This document shows, one piece after another, positions 27,643-37,485 of a DNA stretch of 64,000 nt. The stretch comes from Thermomonas brevis (GTDB taxonomy: Bacteria > Pseudomonadota > Gammaproteobacteria > Xanthomonadales > Xanthomonadaceae): positions 620,001 through 684,000 of the forward strand of contig NZ_CP060711.1 of assembly GCF_014395425.1 (NCBI RefSeq). The letters are read 5' to 3'. The notes under the pieces were generated by a model. That model had not been told where the DNA came from. It worked only from the letters and a program-made list of their open reading frames with translations, and did not search any database. The position numbers and the translations under genes are program-made. Positions within the stretch are counted from its first letter, which is position 1, and each line of letters starts with the position of its first letter.

Positions 27643-29052
27643 TCAGCTCACCACCCTGTAGCAGGGCTTGTAGTCGCCGGCGATCTTCATGCGCCGCTGC
27701 TCGACGAACGCGCGCAGCAGCGAATCCAGCGCCTGCATGATGTCGGTGTCGCCGTGGATTTCGAACGGCCCGTATGCCTCGATGCGACGCATGCCGTCCT
27801 CCTTGACGTTGCCGGCGACGATGCCCGAAAACGCGCGGCGCAGATCCGCCGCCAGTTCGTGCGGCTTGCGCCCGTGGTGCAGATCCAGCCCCGCCATCAA
27901 CTCGTGCGTCGGCGAGAACGGCTGCTGGAACTCCAGCGGCACGTGCATCGCCCAGTTGAAGAAGAACGAATCCTGCTGCTCGATGCGCTGCTCCTTGACC
28001 TTGCGGATGCCCGTGCTCATGCGCTTAGCGACCTGCGCGGGATCAGCCACGATGATTTCGTAGAGCGAGGCCGCCTCATCGCCCAGGGTCAGGCGGATGA
28101 ACCGGTCGATCTGTTCGAAATACGGCGCGGCGCCGGTGGGACCGGTCAGGATCAGCGGGAAGCGGCGGCCAGCGTTTTCTTCGCGCAGCAGGATGCCGAG
28201 CAGGTACAGGATTTCCTCGGCGGTGCCGACGCCGCCCGGGAACACGATGATGCCGTGGGCCATGCGGACGAAGGCTTCGAGGCGCTTCTCGATGTCCGGC
28301 ATGATCACCAGGTGGTTGACGATGGGGTTGGGCGACTCGGCCGCGATGATCCCCGGCTCGGTGATGCCGATGTAGCGGGTGCGGCGGCGGCGCTGCTTGG
28401 CGTGCGCGATCGTCGCGCCCTTCATCGGCCCCTTCATCGCGCCCGGACCGCAACCGGTGCAGATGTCCAGCCCGCGCAGGCCCAGCTCGTAGCCGACCTG
28501 CTTGGTGTACTTGTATTCCTCCTGGCCGATCGAATGGCCGCCCCAGCACACCACCAGATTGGGATCGGCCGGGTGCAGCACGCGTGCGTTGCGCAGCAAA
28601 CGGAACACCGCGTCGGTGATGCCCGAAGAGGTGTTCAGTTCCTCGTCGCCATTGAGGTCGATGGCGGTGAACGCCAAGTCGCGGACCACCGCGAACAGCA
28701 GCTCGGCGACGCCGGCGATGATCTGACCGTCGACGAAGGCCATGGCCGGCGCGTTGCTCAACTCGATGCGCACACCGCGGTCCTGCTGGCGCACCTGGAT
28801 GTCGAAATCGGGATACAGCTCCTGCGCGGCGCGCGGATCGTCGGAGGCGCTGCCCGAGGTCAGCACCGCCAGCGCGCAGCGGCGCAGCAGGTCATGCAGA
28901 CCACCGGCGGAAGCGTCGCGCAGGCGGGCAACTTCCTCTCGCGAGAGCACGTCCAGCGCGCCACGGGGATAGATGTGGGTACTGACGGTGGGGAGCGTGG
29001 AAACGGGGATTTGTACGGCCGCACCCTGCGGCATGTTTGAGGTCGTATTCAT
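27643..29052 (-). CDS. ppnN: Nucleotide 5'-monophosphate nucleosidase PpnN (YgdH)
   Basis: 469 residues, cytosolic. The LOG-type Rossmann core has VVCWGGHSIGQEEYKY, CTGCGPGAMKGPMKG and the catalytic PGGVGTAEEILYLLG. N- and C-terminal PpnN domains flank it (IYPRGALDVLSREEVARL; PFEIHGDTDIMQALDSLLRAF), giving the usual length. The enzyme cleaves purine and pyrimidine nucleoside monophosphates to base and ribose 5-phosphate, and in E. coli is controlled by (p)ppGpp. Monocistronic between a terminator hairpin and the Oar-like receptor terminator. Confidence 0.94.
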   Translation of the reverse strand: MNTTSNMPQGAAVQIPVSTLPTVSTHIYPRGALDVLSREEVARLRDASAGGLHDLLRRCALAVLTSGSASDDPRAAQELYPDFDIQVRQQDRGVRIELSNAPAMAFVDGQIIAGVAELLFAVVRDLAFTAIDLNGDEELNTSSGITDAVFRLLRNARVLHPADPNLVVCWGGHSIGQEEYKYTKQVGYELGLRGLDICTGCGPGAMKGPMKGATIAHAKQRRRRTRYIGITEPGIIAAESPNPIVNHLVIMPDIEKRLEAFVRMAHGIIVFPGGVGTAEEILYLLGILLREENAGRRFPLILTGPTGAAPYFEQIDRFIRLTLGDEAASLYEIIVADPAQVAKRMSTGIRKVKEQRIEQQDSFFFNWAMHVPLEFQQPFSPTHELMAGLDLHHGRKPHELAADLRRAFSGIVAGNVKEDGMRRIEAYGPFEIHGDTDIMQALDSLLRAFVEQRRMKIAGDYKPCYRVVS

Positions 29053-29086
29053 TCGGTCACTTTATCGCAGCGGCGCCAGCATCGCG

Positions 29087-29119
29087 CACAAAAAAACGCC
29101 CGGGGTGCCCCGGGCGTTT
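29087..29119 (-). terminator. Intrinsic terminator of the Oar-like receptor gene
   Basis: On the minus strand a GC-rich stem AAACGCCCGGGG/CCCCGGGCGTTT is followed by a run of Ts (As at 29088-29096 on plus). It sits 20 bases past the receptor stop. Confidence 0.92.
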
Positions 29120-29140
29120 CGGACATCGACGTACTACCGA

Positions 29141-32100
29141 TCAGAACTGGTAGCGAACGGTCAACAGCGCCTGCCAGCGGGAGATCACGCGGGCCGGGTT
29201 GGTGTAGGTGTCGTACACGCCGAAATCCTGCCAGGACGGCTTGGCTTCCGTTCCGATGTCGTACACGTACTTGCCGTTGGCAACGTCGGTGACGTAGGCC
29301 AGACGACGGGTGCCGAAGTAGCCCACGCCGTTCTGCTGCCCCCAGTCCTTGTTGAGCATGTTCAGGAAGTTGTAGATGTCTAGACGGACGACAACCTTGT
29401 TGCCCTTGAAGAAGCCCGGCAGCTCCTGCTGGAAACCGACGTCGAGCTGGTTGATCCACGGCTGGTGTGAATCGTTGCGGCCGGCGATCTGGCCGCGGCG
29501 CGAACTCAGGTACGGATCGCTGTCGATCAGGTTCTGGAAGGCCTGGATCTGCGCAGCGGTGGTGCCCGCCTTGTAGGTGACGATCGGGTCGTTGACCAGC
29601 GGGATGTACGCAAGGTCGACGTTGTTGATGCTGTCGCCGTTCACGTCGGTGCCGAACGTCCAGCTGTAGGGCTGGCCGCTATGGCCGTTGTAGTACATCG
29701 AAATGGTGGTCTTGTAGTCGCCGAAGAACGCGTGATCCCAGCTCATCGACGCCTTTACCGACAGCGGAACGTCGAAGCGGGACGTCGCTTCCAGCGAGTC
29801 GTTCGGGTTCACGCGCGTCACGTAGTTGTAGTTCGAGTAAGCCTGCGACGCGGTACCCGGGTTGACTTCGGTGCTATGCGTCTGGGTGATGCTGAAGTTG
29901 CCGCGGAAGCCGTTCGACAGCGCCTTGGACAACGAGAAGGTCACCGAATCCGAACCGCCCTTGTTGCTGTTGGTCAGCAGGCTCGAGCGGGTGTTGATCT
30001 CGGCATACGCACCGTTGTTGGTGCCGTTGCCGATCTGGGTGGTGCTCGCGTTGGGATAGGTCTGCCAGTAGGAATCGCGACCATCCGGCAGCTTGCCCTT
30101 CGGGGTGCCGATGTTCGGCAGCATGTAGTCGATGGCGTTCTTCGCCTTGATGTGCTGATACTCGATGCTGCCGGTCAGCCCCCAGGGCAGCTCGGTATCG
30201 AAGCCCAGAGCGAACTTCCATGCACCCGGCATCTTGAAGTCAGGATCGAGCACGTCGATCTGGCAGGTGGCGTTCGTCGCGCACACGCCCGCCGCGACGC
30301 TGGTCGGACCCGGCTGGTTGTTCGGATCGGCGCTGAAGGGGTCCGTGGTCGAAGCACCGGCAGCCGAGTTGGTGACGCTGTACTGCTTCGCCGACACCAC
30401 GCCGTTGTTCGTGTAGGCGTTGGTCAGCCACACGTACGGCGGAACGGTCTGGAACAGGCCCACGCCGCCGCGCAGCTGCATCTGGCGCTCGCTGTCGAAG
30501 GTGTAGTTGAAGGCGACGCGCGGCTCGATCACCTTGTTCTTCGAACCCAGCGTGGTGGCGCTGGTATAGCCGAAACGGCTTTCCCAGACCGGCTCACCCG
30601 CTGTGGCTCCAGGCGCGGTGCTGGTGGCGCTCTCCAGGGCGACCGGCGGCGCGTGGTCGGCCTTCGGAATGTTCACGCGAACGCCGAAGGTCAGCGACAG
30701 GTTGTCGGTGGCCTGCCAGGTATCCTGCAGGAACGGGCTGATCTGGGTGTACTTCCAGGTACCGGCGCTGTCGGCCAGATTGACGCCGTCCGGCAGGTAG
30801 TTCTTCACGAAGAAACCGTAGTTCTTGGCGAGGATCTCGTCCACCGGCGTACCGTTGTTGTTCTTGTCGTAGAACCCGTACGAACCGTGCAGCAACTGGC
30901 CGAACACGTTGGCGACTTCGTTGCTCAGGAAGTCGACGCCGCCCTTGATGGTGTGGTTGCCCGCGTAATAGGTTCCGGACAGCGTGCCGCTGATGCGCGT
31001 GCTGTCGATCGAGTTCTCGTGGCGGTAACGGTCCTCGCCCGCGATGACCCAGGGAGCCTTCGCGTTGCTGGCGAAGTTGGTGCAATCCGTCGCGACCGCG
31101 GTGAAGCAGGCATACACCTCCGGCTGATCGATCGCGGCGCCGTTGTTGACGTTGTACTTCTGGTAGCCGACCTTGAACTCGGTGCTGAAGTTCTCGCTCC
31201 AGTCGCTGAACAGCTGCACCGAATAGTTGTCGGTCTTGGACGCCACCGTGTACCAGTTGCTGGGCAGGATGGCGCTGATGTCCTTCACGTACGAGCTGTA
31301 CGGAGTGGGCTTGGTCTCTTCGGTGCGCTGGAAGGTGAAGCTGGCGCGGTGGCTGTCGTTGATGTTCCAGTCGAACTTCGCCAGCGAACGCTTGTTCTTC
31401 AGGGACACGTCGCCCGCGCTGCCGTAGGTGCCGGCCTTGATGCCGATGGCATCGAACGCGCTGGCGACATCGCCCACCTGCTGCGAGGTCAGCTTGCCGC
31501 TGCTGACGGCATCGGTACCGACGCCGGCGAGGCCGCTGATTTCCTGCTCTTCGTACGAACCGAAGAAGAACAGGCGGTCCTTGATGATCGGGCCGCCGAA
31601 CGTCGCGCCCTTGGTTTCGTTCTTGTCGAAGCCCTTGTAGGCCGAACCGCCAAGGCGGCCGACCATGCTGCCGGCGTCGGTCAGCGTGTAGTACACCGAA
31701 CCGTGGAAGTCGTTGGTGCCGGACTTGGTCACCGCGTTGATGCTGGCGCCGACGGCGTCGGTGACGACGTCGAACTCGGAGATCTTGATGTCGTAGGCGG
31801 CGATGGTGTCCGGCGAGATCGGCGAACCGGTGAAGCCCAAGCCGTTGGCGTTCAGGCCGAACGGATCGTTCACCGACAGGCCGTCGACGCTGATCGTGTT
31901 GTAGCGGTTGTTCTGGCCGGCCACGGAGATCGAGCCGTCGTTCTGGTCCGTCACGGTCACGCGCGGATCGAGGCGCGCGATGTCGTCCAGCGAACGGTTG
32001 CCGCTCACGGCCGTCTCAAGCTGGCGGCCGCTGATGGACGTGCCCACGCCCTTGTTGTTCGAATCGAACAGGTAGGCGCTCGCGTCGCCGACCACCTGGA

Positions 32101-32470
32101 CGGTTTCGATGTTGGTGACGGATTCGCCCAGGGTCGCATTGACGGTGCTGACCTGGTTCAGTTCCAGGTACACGCCATCCTGGGTCTTCGTACCTTCGCC
32201 CGGCTTGTTGACGACGATGGTGTACGGACCGCCCACGCGCAGGCCGCGGGCGTTGTAGCGGCCGCTGGCGTCGGTGGTGGCGCGGCTGATCGTGCCCGAC
32301 TCGACGTGGGTGATGGTGACTTCGGCGCCCGCGACGGGCTGGCCGCCGGCCGAAACGACCTGGCCACCGACGCCGGACGACGTGCTCTGCGCGAAGACGG
32401 GCGCCGCAGCGAGCGCGACCATCAGGCCCAGCGACAGCTTGGACAGCCGGGCGCGGTTCGAATGCTTCAT
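29141..32470 (-). CDS. Oar-like TonB-dependent receptor with N-terminal carboxypeptidase-regulatory domain
   Basis: 1,109 residues. The ATG at 32468-32470 gives a signal peptide ending in APVFAQ. A carboxypeptidase-like regulatory domain (about 28-100, VAGAEVTITHVESG, DASGRYNARGLRVGGPY) precedes a plug domain with ETVQVVGDAS and SVDGLSVNDPFGLNANG, then a long barrel ending in LTVRYQF, with the outer-membrane terminal phenylalanine. The plug segment DVVTDAVGASINAVTKSGTN is characteristic of Oar proteins. These large receptors likely import peptides, glycans or act in adhesion. It stands alone with its own terminator. Confidence 0.93.
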   Translation of the reverse strand: MKHSNRARLSKLSLGLMVALAAAPVFAQSTSSGVGGQVVSAGGQPVAGAEVTITHVESGTISRATTDASGRYNARGLRVGGPYTIVVNKPGEGTKTQDGVYLELNQVSTVNATLGESVTNIETVQVVGDASAYLFDSNNKGVGTSISGRQLETAVSGNRSLDDIARLDPRVTVTDQNDGSISVAGQNNRYNTISVDGLSVNDPFGLNANGLGFTGSPISPDTIAAYDIKISEFDVVTDAVGASINAVTKSGTNDFHGSVYYTLTDAGSMVGRLGGSAYKGFDKNETKGATFGGPIIKDRLFFFGSYEEQEISGLAGVGTDAVSSGKLTSQQVGDVASAFDAIGIKAGTYGSAGDVSLKNKRSLAKFDWNINDSHRASFTFQRTEETKPTPYSSYVKDISAILPSNWYTVASKTDNYSVQLFSDWSENFSTEFKVGYQKYNVNNGAAIDQPEVYACFTAVATDCTNFASNAKAPWVIAGEDRYRHENSIDSTRISGTLSGTYYAGNHTIKGGVDFLSNEVANVFGQLLHGSYGFYDKNNNGTPVDEILAKNYGFFVKNYLPDGVNLADSAGTWKYTQISPFLQDTWQATDNLSLTFGVRVNIPKADHAPPVALESATSTAPGATAGEPVWESRFGYTSATTLGSKNKVIEPRVAFNYTFDSERQMQLRGGVGLFQTVPPYVWLTNAYTNNGVVSAKQYSVTNSAAGASTTDPFSADPNNQPGPTSVAAGVCATNATCQIDVLDPDFKMPGAWKFALGFDTELPWGLTGSIEYQHIKAKNAIDYMLPNIGTPKGKLPDGRDSYWQTYPNASTTQIGNGTNNGAYAEINTRSSLLTNSNKGGSDSVTFSLSKALSNGFRGNFSITQTHSTEVNPGTASQAYSNYNYVTRVNPNDSLEATSRFDVPLSVKASMSWDHAFFGDYKTTISMYYNGHSGQPYSWTFGTDVNGDSINNVDLAYIPLVNDPIVTYKAGTTAAQIQAFQNLIDSDPYLSSRRGQIAGRNDSHQPWINQLDVGFQQELPGFFKGNKVVVRLDIYNFLNMLNKDWGQQNGVGYFGTRRLAYVTDVANGKYVYDIGTEAKPSWQDFGVYDTYTNPARVISRWQALLTVRYQF

Positions 32471-32686
32471 GGTATGACCTCTGAGGATGGAGAAATAACG
32501 ACAGGCAATGGACGGCGGAAGCCGACATGCCCGTTCCACGACGGTTGCCGGCTGTTTTCGTGGGGTTCCCGCCGCCATACCCTGGCGGACGGGATTACCA
32601 AAGTTTAACACGGTAGCCGGGATCGATGACCGGCAGATGACAGGGGGATGGCGGGCAAACGACGCGCAGCCGGGCCGCCCGATCCG

Positions 32687-33280
32687 TCAGCCCGCGCTGC
32701 CCAGATAGGACTTGATGCCGTCCAGGAACATCTGCACCGACAGGGCCACGATCACCATGCCCATCAGGCGCTCGACTGCCGTCAGCACGCGGGTGCCCAG
32801 CAGCTTCTTCAGCCAGGTGGCCGAGAACAGGATGAGCGCGGTGGCGCCCCAGGCCAGAGTCAGCGCCAGCATCCAGTCGCCCATCCGGTCCGGTTCCTGG
32901 CTGCCCAGCAGCATCACCGCGGCCATGCCGGACGGGCCGGCGATCATCGGGATGGCCAGCGGGACGACGAAGGGTTCGCCGCCCGGCACGTCGCCCATGA
33001 CGCCTTCCGAGGTCGGGAAGATCATCCGCAGGCCGATCAGGAACAGCACGATGCCGCCGGCGATGGACACCGATTCCTGCCGCAGATGCATCAGTTCCAA
33101 CGCGTACTGGCCGCCCCACAGGAACAGCATCAGCACCACCAGCGCGATCAGCAGTTCGCGCATCAGCACCTTGCGCTGGCGTGCGGCCGGCAGCCCCTTG
33201 AACAGGCTGAGCAGCACCGGGATGTTGCCCAGCGGGTCGAGAATGAAGAACAGCAGCAGGGCGGCGGCGGTGATGGTCAT
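32687..33280 (-). CDS. MarC/YhgN family inner-membrane protein
   Basis: 197 residues with six hydrophobic segments. Family features: ILDPLGNIPVLLSLFKG in the first helix and its loop, and VVPLAIPMIAGPSGMAAVMLLG in the fourth region, the two inverted re-entrant style motifs of MarC. Older names call the family multiple antibiotic resistance, but no transport function has been shown. Its start is well defined by the ATG at 33278-33280. The region 32471-32686 to the left holds the receptor promoter and nothing else I can recognise. Confidence 0.9.
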   Translation of the reverse strand: MTITAAALLLFFILDPLGNIPVLLSLFKGLPAARQRKVLMRELLIALVVLMLFLWGGQYALELMHLRQESVSIAGGIVLFLIGLRMIFPTSEGVMGDVPGGEPFVVPLAIPMIAGPSGMAAVMLLGSQEPDRMGDWMLALTLAWGATALILFSATWLKKLLGTRVLTAVERLMGMVIVALSVQMFLDGIKSYLGSAG

Positions 33281-33360
33281 GCCGGCATTCTCGCACGCGC
33301 GGGTTTTCGGAAAGATGGCTGAAAGGCGACCAACGAGGCTCGGCCGCCCTTCTTCTTACC

Positions 33361-34089
33361 CTAGGGTGACGCCGCCTCGCGAATCTTCCCGCGCCACGCC
33401 GCGCCCGCCGGCGAGAGCAGTTCCACGCAGGCCGCCGCGTAGTCGGCCGCCGGCCTGGCCTCGGTATCGGCGTTGAGCTGGTAGGCCTTGCCGCGCAGGC
33501 CGGTGCGCATCGGGCCCGGACGCAGGCCGCTGACGCGCGGGCCCTGCTCGCCCAGTTCCGCCTGCAGCATCGGGATCAGCGTCGCCTGTGCCGACTGCGC
33601 CAGCCCGTAGCCGCCCCAGAATGCGGCGCTGCTGCGGGCGGGATCGTCCAGCACGAACACTGCCGCGCCGGCATCGGTCTTCGCCAGCAGCGGCAGGCAG
33701 GCCTGGGTCAGCCACCAGCGCGCGGTCAGGTCGACGTGGACGGCGCGGGCGAAGTCGGCCGGATCGGTGTGCCGCAACGGGGTCAGGCCCTTGAACTCGG
33801 CGGCGCAGTGCAGCAGGCCGTCGAGCCGGCCGAACTCGGCGTCGATGGCCTGCGCCAGCTGGTCGTAGTCGTCCGGAGCGGCGCCTTCCAGGTCCAGCGG
33901 ATACAGGATCGGTTCCGGGCCCACCGCCTTCGCCGCGTCGTAGACCCGGTTGAGCGGCGCGACCTTGCGCCCGAGCAGGATGACGGTCGCGCCCGCCTGG
34001 GCGCAGGCGACCGCCGCCGCCGAACCCAGCCCGCCGGCCGCGCCGGCGATCAGGACGACGCGATCCTGAAGCGCCCCCTGCACGCTCAC
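33361..34089 (-). CDS. SDR family oxidoreductase (YciK-like) with altered active site
   Basis: 242 residues, starting at the GTG 34087-34089 that overlaps the grxD stop. The NAD(P) motif GAAGGLGSA (15-23) and LLHCAAEF are present. The catalytic YxxxK is replaced by Y161-G-L-A-Q165, and the position expected for the catalytic serine reads aspartate (D148/D149). The Rossmann fold looks intact but ordinary SDR chemistry is doubtful. Coupled to grxD on the minus strand. A regulatory or binding role is possible; without relatives to align I cannot tell if this is typical of the local YciK group. Confidence 0.8.
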   Translation of the reverse strand: MSVQGALQDRVVLIAGAAGGLGSAAAVACAQAGATVILLGRKVAPLNRVYDAAKAVGPEPILYPLDLEGAAPDDYDQLAQAIDAEFGRLDGLLHCAAEFKGLTPLRHTDPADFARAVHVDLTARWWLTQACLPLLAKTDAGAAVFVLDDPARSSAAFWGGYGLAQSAQATLIPMLQAELGEQGPRVSGLRPGPMRTGLRGKAYQLNADTEARPAADYAAACVELLSPAGAAWRGKIREAASP

Positions 34090-34409
34090 GCCTTCCGCGC
34101 GTCGGCGACCAGGCGCGCCAGTTCGCCGGATTCGGCCAGTTCGACGGTGATGTCGCAGCCGCCGATCAGCTCGCCGTTGACGAACAGCTGCGGGAAGGTC
34201 GGCCAGTCGGAGAAGCGCGGCAGGTTGGCGCGGATCTCGGGCTCCTCCAGCACGTTGACGGTGTGCAGGTCGGTGGCGCCCGCCGCCTTCAGCGCCTGCA
34301 CGGCGCGGCTGGAGAAGCCGCACATCGGGAACTGCGCGGTGCCCTTCATGAACAGCACGATGGGATGGCCTTCGATCTCGGCGCGGATGCGCTCTTCCAC
34401 GGACGACAT
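34086..34409 (-). CDS. grxD: Monothiol glutaredoxin Grx4/GrxD
   Basis: 107 residues with the CGFS active site (C30-S33) within [19 protein letters not shown], then [21 protein letters not shown] glutaredoxins bind a [2Fe-2S] cluster with glutathione and deliver it to other proteins. The ATG at 34407-34409 is the normal family start; the frame extends to 34583 without family resemblance. Divergent from sodB, with a palindrome at 34471-34489 between them, which fits shared iron or oxidative-stress control. Confidence 0.95.
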   Translation of the reverse strand: MSSVEERIRAEIEGHPIVLFMKGTAQFPMCGFSSRAVQALKAAGATDLHTVNVLEEPEIRANLPRFSDWPTFPQLFVNGELIGGCDITVELAESGELARLVADARKA

Positions 34410-34470
34410 TGGCAGAACTCCTGAAACGGTGTGGCCCGCGCGTTTCACGATGCAGCAACGGGCTTGGGGG

Positions 34471-34489
34471 ATACAATCGCGCATTGTAT
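34471..34489. promoter_or_regulatory. Palindrome in the grxD-sodB divergent region
   Basis: ATACAATCGCGCATTGTAT, with 7-base arms that are perfect inverted copies around a 5-base centre. It includes TACAAT, which could be a -10 box for sodB. The dyad fits a dimeric regulator; it does not match Fur or OxyR sites well. Confidence 0.55.
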
Positions 34490-34540
34490 GTCTTCGCGCG
34501 GCCCCGGCCGCATCCCCTCGCCATCCTTCAGGAGCCCGCC

Positions 34541-35119
34541 GTGGCCATCGAACTGCCAGCCCTGCCCTACGACCGCACCGCACTGGAACCGCACATCTCG
34601 GCCGAGACCATCGACTTCCACTACGGCAAGCATCACCAGGCCTACGTGACCAACCTCAACAACATGATCGCCGGCACCGAGTTCGCCGACATGCCGCTGG
34701 AGGAGATCATCCGCAAGTCGCAGGGCGGCATGTTCAACAACGCCGCGCAGGTGTGGAACCATACCTTCTACTGGAACTGTCTGAAGCCGGGCGGCGGCGG
34801 CGAGCCGGACGGCAAGCTAGGCGACGCGATCAACGCTGCGTTCGGCAGCTTCGCCAAGTTCAAGGAAGAGTTCACCAAGACCGCCATTGGCACCTTCGGC
34901 TCCGGCTGGGCGTGGCTGGTGCAGCGCCCGGACGGCGCGCTGGCGCTGGTCAGCACGCCGAACGCGGCCACCCCGCTGACCGGCGAGGACACCCCGCTGC
35001 TGACCTGCGACGTGTGGGAGCACGCCTACTACATCGACTACCGCAACGCCCGCCCGAAGTACGTGGAGGCGTTCTGGAACCTGGTGAACTGGGACTTCGC
35101 GGCCTCGCAGATGAAGTAA
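34541..35119 (+). CDS. sodB: Iron superoxide dismutase
   Basis: 192 residues beginning with GTG after a clear AGGAG site. Metal ligands are H27, H74, D157 and H161, in [18 protein letters not shown] and [12 protein letters not shown]70 in [13 protein letters not shown] is the residue that marks Fe- rather than Mn-type enzymes. No signal peptide, so cytosolic. It converts superoxide to hydrogen peroxide and oxygen. A strong terminator follows at once. Confidence 0.96.
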   Translation: MAIELPALPYDRTALEPHISAETIDFHYGKHHQAYVTNLNNMIAGTEFADMPLEEIIRKSQGGMFNNAAQVWNHTFYWNCLKPGGGGEPDGKLGDAINAAFGSFAKFKEEFTKTAIGTFGSGWAWLVQRPDGALALVSTPNAATPLTGEDTPLLTCDVWEHAYYIDYRNARPKYVEAFWNLVNWDFAASQMK

Positions 35120-35141
35120 GCCGATACGTCGGCGCGACGCG

Positions 35142-35167
35142 AAACGGCCGGGGCGACCCGGCCGTTT
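35142..35167. terminator. Terminator after sodB
   Basis: Eleven-bp perfect stem AAACGGCCGGG/CCCGGCCGTTT with a GCGA tetraloop. It serves sodB and, from the other side, the convergent membrane protein gene. Confidence 0.9.
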
Positions 35168-35185
35168 CCGTTTGCGCGGCGGGCA

Positions 35186-35695
35186 TCAGGCCTGCGGCGG
35201 ATGCTCGCCCAATTCCCGCATCCGCCGGATCAGGCCGATGCTGTAGTACAGCGTGTAGGCCACCAGCGCGGCGGCGATCGCCATCGTCAGCACGCTGGGC
35301 TGCTGCTGGACGCCCTGCATGCCGCCGCCGTGGGTGAAACGCCAGATCATGCGCACGACCAACGCCAGCGTCAGCAGGCCGCCGACCCACGGATTCGGGA
35401 TGTAGGTGCGCACGCCGTCGCGCCATTCGGCATGGGTGTGGCGCAGCCCGATCCAGCCCAGCACGCCACCCACCGCCGCGCCGCCCGCCATCGGCAGCAG
35501 CGCATGCGGCACGAACACGGCAGCCACCGCCAGCATCAGCGCCACGAGCGCGATCAGCACCAGGCGGAACCAGGTGCGCTTCGGCTTCCACGCCTGCGGT
35601 CCGAAATTGCGGCGCACGCGCCTGTACAGCACCCAGCCCACCAGGACCGGCATCGCGTAGGGCAGCATCTGGTTCGGTTGCAGGATCATCGGCAT
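35186..35695 (-). CDS. Multipass membrane protein, DUF1453/CcdC-like
   Basis: 169 residues with five or so hydrophobic segments and the pattern VLVGWVLYRRVRRNFGPQ near the start and LVAYTLYYSIGLIRRM near the end, which recalls DUF1453 (CcdC-type) proteins of this family. ATG 35693-35695 is chosen; ATG 35689 is an alternative. Function is not known. It lies between the sodB terminator and purK on the minus strand with a 70-base gap, so it may be read through from purEK. Confidence 0.65.
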   Translation of the reverse strand: MPMILQPNQMLPYAMPVLVGWVLYRRVRRNFGPQAWKPKRTWFRLVLIALVALMLAVAAVFVPHALLPMAGGAAVGGVLGWIGLRHTHAEWRDGVRTYIPNPWVGGLLTLALVVRMIWRFTHGGGMQGVQQQPSVLTMAIAAALVAYTLYYSIGLIRRMRELGEHPPQA

Positions 35696-35765
35696 TCGCA
35701 GGCGCGGCGGTTGCCCGCATCCTGCCACGGATCGCCACGATCCCGAAGCGCGCGGCCCTTGCGGG

Positions 35766-36923
35766 TCAGACGAGGCGTTCGATCACCGGCGCGACCTGCG
35801 CTCCTCGCTCCAACGCATCGCCGATGCGACGCAGGGCCTCGGCCAGTTCCTGCCGTGAATTCGCGCGCAGCGTCGCGTGCCCGACCTTGCGGCCCGCGCG
35901 CGGCGACTTGCCGTAGTCGTGCCAGTGGCCGCCCGCTTCGCGCAGCACCGCGTCGGCATCCGGCATCGCGCCGATCCAGTTGAGCATGCAGGCGTGCCCG
36001 ACCATGCGGGTGTCGCCCAGCGGCATCCCGAGCACCGCGCGCAGGTGGTTCTGGAACTGGCTGGTCTCGCTGCCTTCGATGGTCCAGTGGCCGGAGTTGT
36101 GCACGCGCGGCGCCATCTCGTTGGCCAGCAGCTCGCCGTCGCGGCAGAACAGCTCCAGCGCGAACACGCCGACGTAGTCCAGCGCCTCGGCCAGCTTGCT
36201 CGCGTGCGCCAGCGCGGTGTCGCGCAGCGCGTCCTCCACCGGCGCGGGGGCGAGACTGGCCGAGAGCACGCCGTCGACGTGCCAGTTCTCGGTCAGCGGC
36301 CAGGCGCGGAACTCGCCGTCGCGGCCGCGCACGGCGACCACCGAAAGCTCGCGCTGGAAGGCGACGAAGCCTTCCAGGATCAGCCCGACCTTCGCCGCCT
36401 GCGCGCCCAGCGCGTCCCAGGCGGCATCGACGTCGCCGGGCGACTTGATGCGGAACTGGCCCTTGCCGTCGTAGCCCAGCCGGCGGGTCTTGAGGATGCA
36501 GGGCGTGCCCAGCTCCGCCACCGCCGCCTGCAGTTGCTCGCGCGTGTCGATGGCGGCGAACGGCGGCACCGGGATGCCCAGCTCGCGGAACAGGGTCTTC
36601 TCGGCCAGCCGGTCCTGCGCCGTCGCCAGCGCGCGCGGGTTCGGGAACACCGGTACGCGCGCGGTCAGCCACTGCGCGGATTCCGCCGGCACGTTCTCGA
36701 AGTCGAAGGTCGCCACGTCGATGCGCGAGGCGAATTCCTGCAGTGCGTCCTGGTCGGTGTAGTCGCCCACCACCATCGGCGCGAACTGGCCGGCGCAGGC
36801 GTCGGCCACCGTGTCCAGCACCAGGAAGCGCAGGCCCAGCGGCGCGCCGGCCAGCGCCATCATGCGGGCCAATTGCCCGCCGCCAAGAATGCCCACTGTG
36901 GTCATCGGGGACGCCGCGGTCAC
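35766..36923 (-). CDS. purK: N5-carboxyaminoimidazole ribonucleotide synthase PurK
   Basis: 385 residues, ATP-grasp enzyme. [18 protein letters not shown] is the N-terminal nucleotide-fold motif; [16 protein letters not shown] is the ATP-grasp loop; [15 protein letters not shown] and [17 protein letters not shown] are conserved active-site segments. It carboxylates AIR to N5-CAIR with ATP and bicarbonate in purine synthesis. The start overlaps the purE stop by four bases, the usual purEK arrangement. Confidence 0.97.
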   Translation of the reverse strand: MTAASPMTTVGILGGGQLARMMALAGAPLGLRFLVLDTVADACAGQFAPMVVGDYTDQDALQEFASRIDVATFDFENVPAESAQWLTARVPVFPNPRALATAQDRLAEKTLFRELGIPVPPFAAIDTREQLQAAVAELGTPCILKTRRLGYDGKGQFRIKSPGDVDAAWDALGAQAAKVGLILEGFVAFQRELSVVAVRGRDGEFRAWPLTENWHVDGVLSASLAPAPVEDALRDTALAHASKLAEALDYVGVFALELFCRDGELLANEMAPRVHNSGHWTIEGSETSQFQNHLRAVLGMPLGDTRMVGHACMLNWIGAMPDADAVLREAGGHWHDYGKSPRAGRKVGHATLRANSRQELAEALRRIGDALERGAQVAPVIERLV

Positions 36924-37426
36924 TTGCGCGGATCGTCGTTGTTCACGACGTCCTCGGTCTGCTTCGCGCGGAACGCGGCCAGCGCATCGCCGACGGCGGG
37001 GTGGTCATTGGCCAGCATCGCCGCCGCGAACAGCGCCGCGTTGGCCGCGCCGGCGTTGCCGATGGCGAAAGTGGCGACCGGGATGCCGGCCGGCATCTGC
37101 ACGATCGACAGCAGCGAATCCATGCCGTTCAGCGCCTTGCTCTGCACCGGCACGCCCAGCACCGGCACCGCGGTCTTGGAGGCCAGCATGCCCGGCAGGT
37201 GCGCCGCGCCGCCGGCGCCGGCGATGATCGCGCGCAGGCCGCGCGCGGCGGCAGTGTCGGCATACGAGAACAGCACGTCGGGCGTGCGGTGCGCGGAGAC
37301 CACGCGGACTTCGTGCGGCACGCCCAGCGCTTCGAGCTTTGCAGCCGCGTGCTGCATCGTCTCCCAGTCGGAGCGCGAACCCATCACGATGCCGACCAGA
37401 GGTGCGGCGTTGTTGGCAGCGGACAT
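36920..37426 (-). CDS. purE: N5-carboxyaminoimidazole ribonucleotide mutase PurE
   Basis: 168 residues. Active-site motifs are [14 protein letters not shown] and [14 protein letters not shown], with [14 protein letters not shown]. The enzyme moves the carboxylate of N5-CAIR to give CAIR. It is the first gene of purEK; the promoter lies in 37427-37485, shared with the divergent Trm112-like gene. A C-terminal tail is rich in acidic residues. Confidence 0.97.
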   Translation of the reverse strand: MSAANNAAPLVGIVMGSRSDWETMQHAAAKLEALGVPHEVRVVSAHRTPDVLFSYADTAAARGLRAIIAGAGGAAHLPGMLASKTAVPVLGVPVQSKALNGMDSLLSIVQMPAGIPVATFAIGNAGAANAALFAAAMLANDHPAVGDALAAFRAKQTEDVVNNDDPRK

Positions 37427-37485
37427 GACAATCCCCGGTCGCTAAAGACGTATTCTAACGGCCCCCGTTTCCCGTTGCCTCTCCG

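Noticed and set aside
29681..32608. Plus-strand open frame of 975 codons opposite the Oar-like receptor
   Set aside because: Same low-complexity Val/Arg/Ala composition, no start context and no family; it is a shadow of the receptor gene.
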